Source of the DNA: Deltaproteobacteria bacterium RIFOXYD12_FULL_57_12
GTDB taxonomy: Bacteria > Desulfobacterota > Desulfobulbia > Desulfobulbales > BM004
Direction: 5' to 3'
DNA: 42,277 nt
Assembly (NCBI GenBank): GCA_001799275.1
Contig: MGTE01000042.1
Span: 1-42,277 of the forward strand
Position 1 is the stretch's first letter. The number at the start of each line of letters is the position of its first letter. Shown here one piece after another: positions 30,761 to 39,205 of the stretch. Below the pieces are notes generated by a model, which saw only the letters and a program-made list of their open reading frames with translations, had not been told where the DNA came from and ran no database searches. The position numbers and the translations under genes were made by a program.

Positions 30761-31390
30761 TCAAAGCCTTCGCAGGGACTCCCGCAGATAGGACCGGTCG
30801 CCCAGCCTGTGCAAAAAAGGACCATGCGGCCCAATTTCCACTATGCTGATAGAGGCCACCGGCATACTGATGCGATCGCGAAAACGCCCTACGTCAATGC
30901 CCAGCAGCGAGCACAGCATGATTCGGATCGTGGCCTTATGAGAAACAACGAGGACATTTCCGGTCGTGCAGGTTTTCTCAATTTCCTCAAGCACCAGTGA
31001 ACTGCGGCGGGCAACCTCGATGCCTCTTTCCCCGCCGGTGGGAGCATTCCACCCCGGATCGGTTAGCCAGCGAACGTAGTCATCATGAAACTCGCGAGTA
31101 ATATCCTCGGGCTTTTTACCCTCCCATTGACCAAAAGCAATTTCGTGCAACCCTTTCTTGAGTTGGATTCGTACACCTGCCGCCTTGCAAAGCGGTTCGG
31201 CCGTGGCGACGGCGCGGCGCAGCGGACTGGAAAAAACAGCGGCCCATGGCAGAGATTTGTGCGCCTCGGCAAAATCCTCTGCCATCTGATACCCGGATGG
31301 GGTCAGGTCCGGGTCGAGAGTCCCGCAGTAACCGCCGGTTTGGCTGGCAGTAGTTTCTCCATGTCGCAGAAAATAGATGATTAAGCTCAT
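30761..31390 (-). CDS. Histidine phosphatase (phosphoglycerate mutase-like)
   Basis: This 209-residue enzyme of the histidine phosphatase superfamily has the RHG motif (FLRHGET, about residues 8-14), SSPLRRAVATAEPL, and the second catalytic histidine in VVSHKATIRIML. Members act on sugar phosphates, nucleotides or cofactors such as alpha-ribazole phosphate; the substrate is not evident. It is the last gene of the minus-strand run that begins at 36255, separated from the cardiolipin synthase-like gene by element B. The ribosome site is GGAGAGAG. Confidence 0.88.
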   Translation of the reverse strand: MSLIIYFLRHGETTASQTGGYCGTLDPDLTPSGYQMAEDFAEAHKSLPWAAVFSSPLRRAVATAEPLCKAAGVRIQLKKGLHEIAFGQWEGKKPEDITREFHDDYVRWLTDPGWNAPTGGERGIEVARRSSLVLEEIEKTCTTGNVLVVSHKATIRIMLCSLLGIDVGRFRDRISMPVASISIVEIGPHGPFLHRLGDRSYLRESLRRL

Positions 31391-31409
31391 ACGTTAGTCT
31401 CTCTCCTAT

Positions 31410-31585
31410 GAGCCTCTTGCAAAATGAACATCTACTCCGATCGGCTAAAAATATCCTGCGCGGCGTCTTCCTTGTGAAATCGTCCTCAACGTAGCCCTGC
31501 TATGCTTCCGGGCGATTTCACAACTCATCCTTGCTCAGAATATTATTTCTCGATCTCGCTACGACGTTCATTTTGCAAGAGGCTC
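31410..31585. repeat. Palindrome-ended intergenic element B (176 bp)
   Basis: The perfect 20-bp inverted ends are GAGCCTCTTGCAAAATGAAC at 31410-31429 and its complement at 31566-31585. An internal inverted pair GTGAAATCG / CGATTTCAC is also present. There is no reading frame. It lies inside the presumed operon, between the cardiolipin synthase-like and phosphatase genes, and its folding could end or process the transcript. Confidence 0.7.
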
Positions 31586-31619
31586 CTATGCGTCATCCAA
31601 TGCACCACCACCCGGTGAC

Positions 31620-32867
31620 CTACAGCCCGGGCGGCCGCTCGTTCATTGCCCGGCTGTTTTCACGGGGATACCCGCTGATTCCCGTCATCAATCGCAGCAA
31701 ACCATAACTGAACCAGCTCATGAATCGTAAACCGGCGGGTTGCTGTTTCCATTTGTCTCTCAATATCCGCAGGCCATCGGTTGTCATGGTCCTTTTCAGG
31801 CTTTGCGTCAGGGTCGCGCCGAATTCTTCGTTGTCAACGACAACATTCGCTTCGCGTGAAAGCAGCAGGCTGAACGGATCAATATTCGAAGACCCTACCG
31901 TCGCCCAATGCCCGTCGATCACCGCCACTTTGGCGTGCAGAAAGCTTTTTTGGTATTCGTAAATTTCAATTCCCGCATCGAGGAAAGTGCCATAGAGCGC
32001 CCGCGAGGCATAATGCTGGAGTAGATATTCAACCCGGCCTTGCAGCAGCAAAACCACCCGCACGCCACGCCTGGCCGCATTGATAAGTGCATGACGAAAA
32101 TTAAGCCCTGGCAAAAAATAGGCATTGGCAAGAATGATCTCGGATTGAGCCCGATCAATCGCTTGCAGATACGCCGCTTCAATGTCCCGGCGATGGCGGA
32201 TATTGTCACGCACCAGGAATGCCGCGCTCATGTGCCCCCCGGTGAAGGTTGAAACAGGCGGTGCACTCTCCAGTATCGTTCCTTTGCGAAAATAACTCCA
32301 TGCCACCAGTGACCACAGGCGCTGGGCGGAAAGGCGGATCACGTCAACCAGCGGTCCTTGCACGGCAACCGCGTAGTCGTGGCGAGGGGGCATGCTGCCC
32401 GTCGTTCCCCTGTCATCAATAATGTTAATTCCCCCGACAAAGGCGATCTCGCGGTCTATCACCGCGATTTTTCTGTGCATTCGACGCAGGCGTTTACGAC
32501 GAAACGTCCAGGGGGATATCTTGGCCCGGTAGATGAGCGTCTTTACACCGCCCGCAAGCAGACAGTCCAGCATGCTCCGCGGCAGATCCTTGGACCCGTA
32601 ACCGTCGATCAGCACATGGACTTTTACGCCGCGCCGGACGGCCCGCGTAAGCGCGTCCGTAATCCTTTGTCCGGTGGCATCTTTTTCGTAAATATATGTT
32701 TCAAGATAGATTTCCTGTTTTGCCCGGTCGAAGGCCGCTTCGATGGCTGGAAAATAAGCTTCTCCGTTCTGTAACAGGGTGACCTGATTGCCCGGAATGA
32801 AGCGAGATACGTTCGCGGGTAAGATAGCTTTATACAGATTCCGGCGATGCCTTTTCCCGTGGGACAT
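31620..32867 (-). CDS. Cardiolipin synthase B-like phospholipase D protein
   Basis: This 415-residue phospholipase D-superfamily protein has two HKD motifs, HRKIAVIDREIAFVGGIN and HAKVAVIDGHWATVGSSNID. It has no N-terminal membrane helices or signal peptide, as in ClsB-type cardiolipin synthases, which make cardiolipin from phosphatidylglycerol or phosphatidylethanolamine at the inner membrane. It lies 25 bp after the phosphoketolase gene, so they are likely cotranscribed. The ribosome site is weak (ACAGGTAA). It is distinct from the lipoprotein-type homologue at 5762. Confidence 0.9.
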   Translation of the reverse strand: MSHGKRHRRNLYKAILPANVSRFIPGNQVTLLQNGEAYFPAIEAAFDRAKQEIYLETYIYEKDATGQRITDALTRAVRRGVKVHVLIDGYGSKDLPRSMLDCLLAGGVKTLIYRAKISPWTFRRKRLRRMHRKIAVIDREIAFVGGINIIDDRGTTGSMPPRHDYAVAVQGPLVDVIRLSAQRLWSLVAWSYFRKGTILESAPPVSTFTGGHMSAAFLVRDNIRHRRDIEAAYLQAIDRAQSEIILANAYFLPGLNFRHALINAARRGVRVVLLLQGRVEYLLQHYASRALYGTFLDAGIEIYEYQKSFLHAKVAVIDGHWATVGSSNIDPFSLLLSREANVVVDNEEFGATLTQSLKRTMTTDGLRILRDKWKQQPAGLRFMSWFSYGLLRLMTGISGYPRENSRAMNERPPGL

Positions 32868-32892
32868 AAAAATTACCTGTCACTCAAACCTG

Positions 32893-35274
32893 TCACTGCT
32901 TTGAGCAGTTGGGATTGCCCCACTTCCAGTTGCGGATTTCCGGCAGGTCCTCGCCGTTTTTGTTGATGTATTGCTTATGCTCAACCAGCTTTTCCGTAAG
33001 CTGTTGTTTTAGGGAGATGCCCTGGTCGCCGGTCTGCGGCAGGCGGTCGATGGTGTCCATCACGAGGTGGAAGCGGTCCAGATCGTTCAGCACCGTCATG
33101 TCGAAGGGTGTGGTGATGGTGCCTTCTTCCTTGTAGCCGCGGACGTGGATGTTGTCGTGGTTGGTGCGGCGGTAGGTCAGCCGGTGGATCAACCACGGGT
33201 AAGCATGGAAGGCGAAGATGACCGGTTTGTCCCTGGTGAAGAGCGCGTCGAAATCCTGGTCGGAGAGCCCGTGCGGGTGCTCGCTTTGCGGTTGCAGCTT
33301 CATGAGGTCGACAATGTTGACCACCCTGATTTTCAAATCGGGCAGATGCTCGCGCATAATGGCGACGGCGGCGAGCGTCTCCAGTGTTGGCACATCGCCA
33401 CAGCAGGCCATGACCACGTCAGGCGTAGCGCCCTGGTCGTTGCTGGCCCACTGCCAGATGCCGACGCCTGCAGCACAGTGCTTGATCGCGGCGTCCATGG
33501 TCAGCCACTGCGGCGCTTGATACTTGCCCGCGATCACGACGTTGACATAGTGGCGGCTCTTCAGGCAATGGTCCCAGACCGAGAGCAGGCAGTTGGCATC
33601 GGGTGGCAGATACACCCGCACGACAGAGGCCTTTTTGTTTACCACGTGGTCGATAAAGCCGGGGTCCTGGTGGGTAAAGCCGTTATGCATTTGCTGCCAG
33701 ACATGCGAGGCCAGCAGGTAATTCAGCGAGGCAATTTTCCGCCGCCACGGCAGCTCCGCCGTGACCTTCAGCCATTTGGCGTGCTGGTTAAACATCGAGT
33801 CGATGATGTGGATAAACGCCTCGTAGCAGTTAAACAGTCCGTGCCGGCCGGTGAGCAGGTACCCTTCCAGCCAGCCTTCGCACTGATGTTCGCTCAACAT
33901 CTCCATGACCCGGCCATCCAGGGCGAGGAATTCATCGTTGGCCTGCGTCCGTGCTTCCCACTGACGGTTGGTGACCTCAAAAACGGCGTTCAAGCGATTG
34001 GAAAGCGTTTCGTCAGGACCGAATATTCTGAAATTACGTTGCTCCTGATTGAGCTTTGCCACATCGCGCAGGAACACGCCGAGTTCGTGCGCGTCGGCGG
34101 CCCGAACGGAGCCTGGTGACGGCACATCCACCGCGTAGTCGCGAAAATCAGGCATGATCAGATCGCGAAGCAGCAGGCCGCCGTTGGCGTGAGGATTGTC
34201 GCCCATGCGTCTTTCCCCCTGGGGCGCCAGTTCAGCCAGTTCCGGTTTCAAGCGGCCCACATCATCGAAGAGCTCCTCCGGTCGGTAGCTCTTAAGCCAA
34301 TCTTCCAAGAGCTTGAGGTGTTCGGGATGGGTGGCCGGATCGGAGAGCGGCACCTGATGCGCCCGAAAGGTGCCTTCAATCTGCAGGCCATCGACGATCT
34401 TCGGCCCGGTCCAGCCCTTGGGTGAATTGAGGACGATCATCGGCCAATACGGCCGGGTGAGGTTGTTATGGACGCGGGCGTCCTGTTGGATCTTTTTGAT
34501 CTGTTCCACCGCCATATCCAGGGTCGCGGCCATTGCTTCGTGCATCAGTTCTGGTTCATGGCCCTCGACAAAGTAGGGCATCCAGCCGTAGCCTCGGAAC
34601 AGCTGTTCTAATTCCTCGCGGCTGATGCGGGCAAGGATGGTCGGGTTGGCGATTTTATAGCCGTTTAAGTGCAGGATCGGCAGCACCGCGCCGTCGGAGG
34701 CCGGATTGAGAAACTTGTTGGAATGCCAGGCAGTGGCCAGGGGGCCGGTTTCCGCCTCGCCATCGCCGACCACGCAGGCGACGATAAGCTCGGGATTGTC
34801 AAACACCGCCCCGAAGGAATGGCTGAGCGAATAGCCCAGCTCGCCGCCCTCGTGGATTGAGCCCGGGCATTCCGGCGAGGCATGGCTGGGAATGCCGCCG
34901 GGAAATGAAAACTGCAGAAAAAGCTTCCTGAGCCCCATCTCATCCCGGCTGATATGGGGATAGATCTCGCTGTAGGTGCCCTCAAGATAGGTATTAGCCA
35001 CTACAGCAGGGCCGCCGTGGCCGGGGCCGGAGACGTAAATCATGTCGAGGTCGTATTTCTTGATCACCCGGTTCAGGTGCACGTAGATGAAGTTCTGGCC
35101 GGGGGTCGTGCCCCAGTGACCGAGCAGCATGTGCTTGATATCCGCCAGCGCTAGCGGCCGTTTCAGCAGTGGATTGTCGAAAAGATATATCTGCCCGATC
35201 GACAGATAGTTGGCGGCACGCCAGTAAGCGTCCATCTTATAGAGCAGTTCCGGGGAAAGCGTTTTTTTTGTCAT
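32893..35274 (-). CDS. xfp: Phosphoketolase
   Basis: This 793-residue thiamine-diphosphate enzyme cleaves xylulose 5-phosphate and/or fructose 6-phosphate with phosphate to acetyl phosphate plus a smaller sugar phosphate. Family segments include [52 protein letters not shown] and, late, [14 protein letters not shown]. Upstream codons in the frame do not resemble the family; ATG 35274 has GGAGTCC before it and yields the normal length of about 790 residues. Acetyl phosphate made here could feed ATP synthesis or response-regulator phosphorylation. It lies in a stress-type operon and not with pentose-pathway genes, as is often seen for accessory copies. Confidence 0.95.
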   Translation of the reverse strand: MTKKTLSPELLYKMDAYWRAANYLSIGQIYLFDNPLLKRPLALADIKHMLLGHWGTTPGQNFIYVHLNRVIKKYDLDMIYVSGPGHGGPAVVANTYLEGTYSEIYPHISRDEMGLRKLFLQFSFPGGIPSHASPECPGSIHEGGELGYSLSHSFGAVFDNPELIVACVVGDGEAETGPLATAWHSNKFLNPASDGAVLPILHLNGYKIANPTILARISREELEQLFRGYGWMPYFVEGHEPELMHEAMAATLDMAVEQIKKIQQDARVHNNLTRPYWPMIVLNSPKGWTGPKIVDGLQIEGTFRAHQVPLSDPATHPEHLKLLEDWLKSYRPEELFDDVGRLKPELAELAPQGERRMGDNPHANGGLLLRDLIMPDFRDYAVDVPSPGSVRAADAHELGVFLRDVAKLNQEQRNFRIFGPDETLSNRLNAVFEVTNRQWEARTQANDEFLALDGRVMEMLSEHQCEGWLEGYLLTGRHGLFNCYEAFIHIIDSMFNQHAKWLKVTAELPWRRKIASLNYLLASHVWQQMHNGFTHQDPGFIDHVVNKKASVVRVYLPPDANCLLSVWDHCLKSRHYVNVVIAGKYQAPQWLTMDAAIKHCAAGVGIWQWASNDQGATPDVVMACCGDVPTLETLAAVAIMREHLPDLKIRVVNIVDLMKLQPQSEHPHGLSDQDFDALFTRDKPVIFAFHAYPWLIHRLTYRRTNHDNIHVRGYKEEGTITTPFDMTVLNDLDRFHLVMDTIDRLPQTGDQGISLKQQLTEKLVEHKQYINKNGEDLPEIRNWKWGNPNCSKQ

Positions 35275-35384
35275 GGCTGGACTCCGGTCGGCATTGCGAG
35301 CGTGCCGAGTCTTTGGGTTTGCAACCGCCGGCAGCAGTTTGTCGCCGATGTGATAACCGAGGCATGCATCCACCGTTTCCATGA

Positions 35385-35609
35385 CTATGGCTCCGGATTC
35401 ATCCTTTTTTCCACCTGCCGATGCATCATGAAACTGTGCAGCAGCCAACCAAGGACAATGCCAATTGCAAGAATGAAAAACATCAACAGAGAGCGGGACA
35501 TGGAGAGCGTCCAGAACAGGAATCTTATTTCGGCGACAGCGACGTTCTGGATAATGAAGAGTGCGGCAAGACCAGCAAAAATCAAGCTCAATACAAGTTT
35601 AAAATTCAT
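35385..35609 (-). CDS. LapA-like (DUF1049) two-helix membrane protein
   Basis: This 74-residue protein has two transmembrane segments (about 4-22 and 38-62) with the family pattern F(I/V)IQN...IRFLFW...S...L.F...IGI.LGWLL, as in LapA/DUF1049 proteins linked to lipopolysaccharide assembly. The frame is open upstream, but ATG 35609 with GAAAGG and the family start [11 protein letters not shown] is preferred. It lies 4 bp after the eRF1-like gene, indicating coupling. Confidence 0.8.
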   Translation of the reverse strand: MNFKLVLSLIFAGLAALFIIQNVAVAEIRFLFWTLSMSRSLLMFFILAIGIVLGWLLHSFMMHRQVEKRMNPEP

Positions 35610-35613
35610 TTTT

Positions 35614-36027
35614 TCAACCTTTCTTCCTTTGAAAATACTCTCGGACTTTCGCCGCAATCTGGCGATCCGTCATCGCGTCTTCTGTTTCCACCGCCTCGAT
35701 GTGTGCACCGAGTTTGTCCCTTTCAAGACGATTTTTTAGTTCTCCCTTTGCCTCGCCAGGACCAAACAGCAGAATCGAATCGGCATCTCGAATTACCGAA
35801 ATGATCTGGTCGTAGAAACCGTGGAGTTGGCCGGTAAACTTACTCTCGCGGCTGTCGTCCGCCGGCACCATCTGTGCTTCATAGGGGGCCAACGAACGAA
35901 CGCCGTCAAAACGTCCTTGCTGCCTTTCCACCTTCGATTCGATCACTTTCGTTTTTTCCCCCTTATCCGAAACCACGACTATTACAGCCTTGCGATGATC
36001 AATCCACAACCCCACGATCGTTTTCAT
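35614..36027 (-). CDS. eRF1-like/host-attachment-type stress protein
   Basis: This 137-residue soluble protein opens with MKTIVGLWIDHRKAVIVVVS, then has a central IRDADSILLFGPGEAKGELKNRLE and an end with a helix DRQIAAKVREYFQ. The pattern matches small bacterial proteins annotated as eRF1-domain, 'translational machinery' or host-attachment proteins. The GPGEAK segment is typical. Molecular function is unknown. A truncated paralogue lies at 17905. It is the second gene after sigma-54 module 5, with an AAGGAG ribosome site. Confidence 0.8.
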   Translation of the reverse strand: MKTIVGLWIDHRKAVIVVVSDKGEKTKVIESKVERQQGRFDGVRSLAPYEAQMVPADDSRESKFTGQLHGFYDQIISVIRDADSILLFGPGEAKGELKNRLERDKLGAHIEAVETEDAMTDRQIAAKVREYFQRKKG

Positions 36028-36099
36028 AGATTTCTCCTTTTTAATTTTTGTTTTCCCATCTTCCGCATGCTTTTCAGGGACCGTGCGCAGCCCCCTGTA

Positions 36100-36255
36100 T
36101 TATATCCGGCCTAACAGCAGCAGGATGATCAGGATCAGCACGATCAGGCCTATGCCGCCGCTCGGGTAGTAACCCCACTCGCGGCTGTGAGGCCAGGAAG
36201 GTAATGCACCCACCAGCATCAAAATCAGGATGATGAGCAAAATTGTTCCGAGCAT
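36100..36255 (-). CDS. DUF3309-family small membrane protein
   Basis: This 51-residue protein has the DUF3309 pattern: MLGTILLIILILMLVGALP, then WPHSREWGYYPSGGIGLIVL and a second hydrophobic helix. The protein is widespread in stress-related clusters, with no known activity. The ribosome site is AAAGGAG. It is the first gene behind sigma-54 module 5, about 280 bp downstream of the predicted start. Confidence 0.88.
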   Translation of the reverse strand: MLGTILLIILILMLVGALPSWPHSREWGYYPSGGIGLIVLILIILLLLGRI

Positions 36256-36546
36256 GGCGTTTCTCCTTTGTGTTGCAGTTTTGTATTGCTAAGGCTCGCT
36301 GCGAGTTTCCTGTCTAGTTGGTGTCCATCCAGAAATGGGCTTTTTCGGCACAAGAGCTAAAAGAATTTGCCAGGAATTATTCATCAAATGATTGACAGGC
36401 AAAGCGCAGTAGTCAATTTTTCCGTTAAAGTGATAGTTCAAGGTGTTGCAATGCTTATTGAAGACGCACCTCTCCCGTAATATTATAATGAACTAAAATT
36501 TTTATAAGTCACATTTGTTTGTCCTTCATCATACTAAGAGAGAACT
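36256..36546 (-). other. Long 5' leader of the DUF3309-to-phosphatase operon
   Basis: About 280 bases lie between the predicted sigma-54 start (36536) and the DUF3309 ATG. Only tiny frames occur (for example MMKDKQM directly at the start site). No ABM relic could be recognised here, unlike modules 1-3, though the AGTTCTCTC region after the promoter is similar. The leader could fold or hold a small RNA; nothing definite was seen. Confidence 0.4.
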
Positions 36547-36562
36547 CGCAAGTGGTATGCCA
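36547..36562 (-). promoter_or_regulatory. Sigma-54 promoter, module 5 (DUF3309 operon)
   Basis: The minus strand reads TGGCATA-N4-TTGCG with GG-N10-GC exact. The predicted start is about 36536. TAACAA at 36603-36608, continued as TAACAA-N4-TTG, is 67-72 bp upstream. Confidence 0.85.
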
Positions 36563-36661
36563 GCAGGCTGAAGCGGGGAGAATAATCAAAAAAATCCTTT
36601 AGTAACAAAAAGTTGAACATGTCTGGCTGGGCAGATGGTGATGTCGAAAGGATCTGCCAGC

Positions 36662-36695
36662 CCTCAATATACTGCGGCTCCTCAAAATATTGAGG
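36662..36695 (-). promoter_or_regulatory. Tandem enhancer dyads (UAS), module 5
   Basis: CCTCAATATACTGCGG (36662-36677) and CCTCAAAATATTGAGG (36680-36695) are 2 bp apart, beginning 126 bp upstream of the predicted start. This is the most diverged first site of the five. Confidence 0.83.
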
Positions 36696-37178
36696 GAAGA
36701 ACTTGATGCCGATGCCAACGCTGGAGACTTTTTGATTCATGGTTTAACAGGAAAAATTCCTAAAGAATTTTTGCTCAAATCACATTCATCTGCTTGTGGC
36801 TGGAGATGACAATCGAAATGTAATCCCAAAGTCGATGCATTTGGTCGCCGATCGGTCCGGGCTGGAGTTCAAGCAAAGGGAAGGGAGGAACGGGGCATTA
36901 TGTGCGAGTCAGTGGCGGTTTCACAGAACCGCCCTGAATTTTGGAACGGGCGAAAAACCGATTACTTATCACCTCTTCTCATACTTTCTTGACGGCCATT
37001 CGGGCGCTTGCTATCGTATGATTGCCGGAAAGCAATTTTTATCATCCCATTATCACCCGGGAAAGGCGACTACATGGCGATCCGACGCACGGGTGCAGGT
37101 CTGGCTCTCAAGTTTACCTGTGCAGAATTTAAGTGAACTCTATTATGTGGACCTTTAATGAGCAATGGTGGGGAACGA
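36696..37178. other. Intergenic region before the plus-strand cluster
   Basis: It holds the space between module 5 and the first plus-strand gene, so promoters for the biosynthetic cluster should lie here. A 120-codon plus-strand frame (36796-37158, GTG start) overlaps the next gene's first possible ATG, but it has no ribosome site or recognisable family, and I do not call it a gene. Confidence 0.4.
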
Positions 37179-38138
37179 ATGAGAAAAAGGATCTTCTTCA
37201 TCTGCGGTTCAATGAATCAGACAACCCAGATGCACCAGATTTCCAAGCACCTTTCCGACTACGAGCATTCTTTTTCGCCTTTCTACTGCCATGGCATTGA
37301 TGAAATTCTTCGCAGACTCGGGTTGATCGAATTCACGATCGCAGGCAACAAGGTGGTGGGACGCTGCCGGAAGTATCTGCAGGACCATGGCCTCCGCATC
37401 GACTACCAGGGAAAGAGTGGGCCCTACGACCTGGTGGTTACCTGCACGGACGTATACATTCAGAATAACATTCGAGATAACCGGATCGTCCTGGTGCAGG
37501 AGGGGATTATCGACCAGGATACAATCATGTATCGTCTTGCCAGTCGCTTCCGCTTCCTGCCTCGGTGGATGGCGGATACAGGGATGACAGGTCTCAGCGA
37601 TGCGTACCGGGCTTTCTGTGTCGCAAGCGAGGGATATCGCGATTTCTTTATCCAAAGAGGCGCGCGTCCTGAAAAGATTGTTGTTACGGGAATACCCAAT
37701 TTCGATAACTGCCACCAATATTGCACCAACAACTTTCCCTATAGTCACTACGTGCTGGCCTGTACGTCGAACCTCAGGGAGTTGTTCCGGCGTGAGGACC
37801 GCGCGGCTTTCATCCGCAGGGCTGTTGAGATCGCCGGGAACCGGCAGCTTTTCTTCAAGCTTCATCCCAATGAAAATGTCGAGCGTGCCACCCGGGAAAT
37901 CAGGACGTACGCCCCGGGTGCCATGGTGTTTACGACCGGAAGCGCGGAGGAAATGATCGCCAACTGCGATGCCCTGATCACCAGATTTTCGTCCACCGCC
38001 TTCGTCGGAGTTGCGCTTGGCAAAGAGACCTACTCGGACTTCGATATGGACACATTGCACCGCCTGGCGCCCCTGCAGAATAACTCGGCGGCTTTGAACA
38101 TCGCCAAAGTCTGCCGCCGGGTTCTTGCAGAGAAATGA
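37179..38138 (+). CDS. Glycosyltransferase-like (GT-B/capsular type) protein
   Basis: This 319-residue soluble protein has a Rossmann-like start RKRIFFICGSMNQTTQMHQI and a C-terminal half resembling CDP-glycerol glycerophosphotransferase or GT-B enzymes: CTSNLRELFRRED, FFKLHPNENVERATREIR, ANCDALITRFSSTAFVGVALGKETYS. These patterns suggest a nucleotide-sugar or CDP-alcohol transferase. The donor and acceptor are unknown. I chose ATG 37179 (GGGGAACG before it) over ATG 37158. It opens a plus-strand cluster leading to a polyketide-synthase-like gene. Confidence 0.7.
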   Translation: MRKRIFFICGSMNQTTQMHQISKHLSDYEHSFSPFYCHGIDEILRRLGLIEFTIAGNKVVGRCRKYLQDHGLRIDYQGKSGPYDLVVTCTDVYIQNNIRDNRIVLVQEGIIDQDTIMYRLASRFRFLPRWMADTGMTGLSDAYRAFCVASEGYRDFFIQRGARPEKIVVTGIPNFDNCHQYCTNNFPYSHYVLACTSNLRELFRREDRAAFIRRAVEIAGNRQLFFKLHPNENVERATREIRTYAPGAMVFTTGSAEEMIANCDALITRFSSTAFVGVALGKETYSDFDMDTLHRLAPLQNNSAALNIAKVCRRVLAEK

Positions 38139-38218
38139 TGGTCTCTGCTTCCTTGACATCAAGATGGGCGTATGCTATAGAAATCACTTGAATTTTTTAC
38201 CTACCGAGGAAATACGGA

Positions 38219-39199
38219 TTGAAGGTTCTGGTTACAGGCGCGACAGGATTTATCGGCAGTCACCTGGTGGAAGCCCTTGTTCAACGGGGAGCGCAGGTCA
38301 GATGTCTTGTTCGTGATAAAACGAAATTAGGATGGGTGAAAGATTCCCCCGTTGAATTTGTAGTCGGAAATTGCCAGGAGAAGAATTCTCTGAAACACGC
38401 CGTGCAAGACGTCGATCAGGTGTTTCATCTTGCGGGTGCGATAATGGCCGTCAAGGAAAAAACGTTTTTCGACGTGAATGGGCTGGGTACGGAGAACCTT
38501 GTCCAGGCCTGCATTGAAAACAATTCCCGTCTCAAGAAATTTATCTATCTTTCGAGCCAGGCAGCAGCAGGGCCGTGTCAAAGCGGTGAGAAGAAAAATG
38601 AATCTCATCCTTGCGAGCCGGTCTCTCCCTATGGGAAAAGCAAACTGCTGGGGGAAAAATTGGCCCTGGCCCGATCCCATGAGCTTCCTCTCCTCATCCT
38701 GCGGCCCTGTGCCGTTTATGGACCCAGGGATAAAGGCTTTTATACTCTTTTCAAGTGGATCAAAAAACACATCAAGCCCTGTCTCTCCGATCATGATCAA
38801 CACATCAGCATGTGCTATGTTGACGATCTTGTCCAGGCGATCCTGTTGGCTGCCGAGACCCGGACAGAGAACGGGGGAATATTTTTTCTGTCTGATGGCC
38901 ATGATTACCTGATGGAAGAAATGAGTGACATCTTCGCGCAAGCGCTGGAGGTAAGCGCATTGAAGCTTTACCTTCCAAAACAGATGCTGTCCGGCATGGC
39001 CTTTATGGCAGAATGCTTCTCCAGAGCCACCGGAAAGCCTTCCATCATGAGCAGAGGCAAGGTGGAGGAAATGGTCTGTAAGAATTGGCTCTGCGACATT
39101 ACTAAGGCCAGGACTTTATTGGGTTTCGAACCCCGGATTTCTCTTGTCCGGGGAGCTGAATTGACCGTCGCCTGGTATAAAAAAGAAAATTGGCTATAA
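38219..39199 (+). CDS. NAD-dependent epimerase/dehydratase (extended SDR)
   Basis: This 326-residue extended short-chain dehydrogenase has the NAD(P)-binding GATGFIGSHLVEAL (about 7-20), VFHLAGA, and catalytic Y-x-x-x-K in SPYGKSK (about 139-145). The substrate-binding half is typical of sugar epimerases, hydroxysteroid dehydrogenases or dihydroflavonol reductases. The start is a TTG with GAGGAA upstream. It lies 80 bp after the transferase and 6 bp before the GNAT-like gene, so it shares the biosynthetic operon. Confidence 0.88.
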   Translation: MKVLVTGATGFIGSHLVEALVQRGAQVRCLVRDKTKLGWVKDSPVEFVVGNCQEKNSLKHAVQDVDQVFHLAGAIMAVKEKTFFDVNGLGTENLVQACIENNSRLKKFIYLSSQAAAGPCQSGEKKNESHPCEPVSPYGKSKLLGEKLALARSHELPLLILRPCAVYGPRDKGFYTLFKWIKKHIKPCLSDHDQHISMCYVDDLVQAILLAAETRTENGGIFFLSDGHDYLMEEMSDIFAQALEVSALKLYLPKQMLSGMAFMAECFSRATGKPSIMSRGKVEEMVCKNWLCDITKARTLLGFEPRISLVRGAELTVAWYKKENWL

Positions 39200-39205
39200 G
39201 CGCTC

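Noticed and set aside
35275-35448. A longer N-terminus for phosphoketolase
   Set aside because: The extra 58 codons overlap the LapA-like gene end and are not family-like; ATG 35274 gives the normal length.
36534-36740. A 68-codon minus-strand frame over module 5
   Set aside because: It runs through the promoter and enhancer sites and has no ribosome site; it is a chance frame.
36903-37140. A second TGA-containing frame (MCESVAVSQ...) as another selenoprotein
   Set aside because: The TGA is not in a redox motif, flanking sequence is not conserved-looking, and no hairpin of the right type follows.
36796-37158. A 120-codon plus-strand frame before the glycosyltransferase-like gene
   Set aside because: It has a GTG start without ribosome site, no recognisable family, and composition unlike neighbouring genes.
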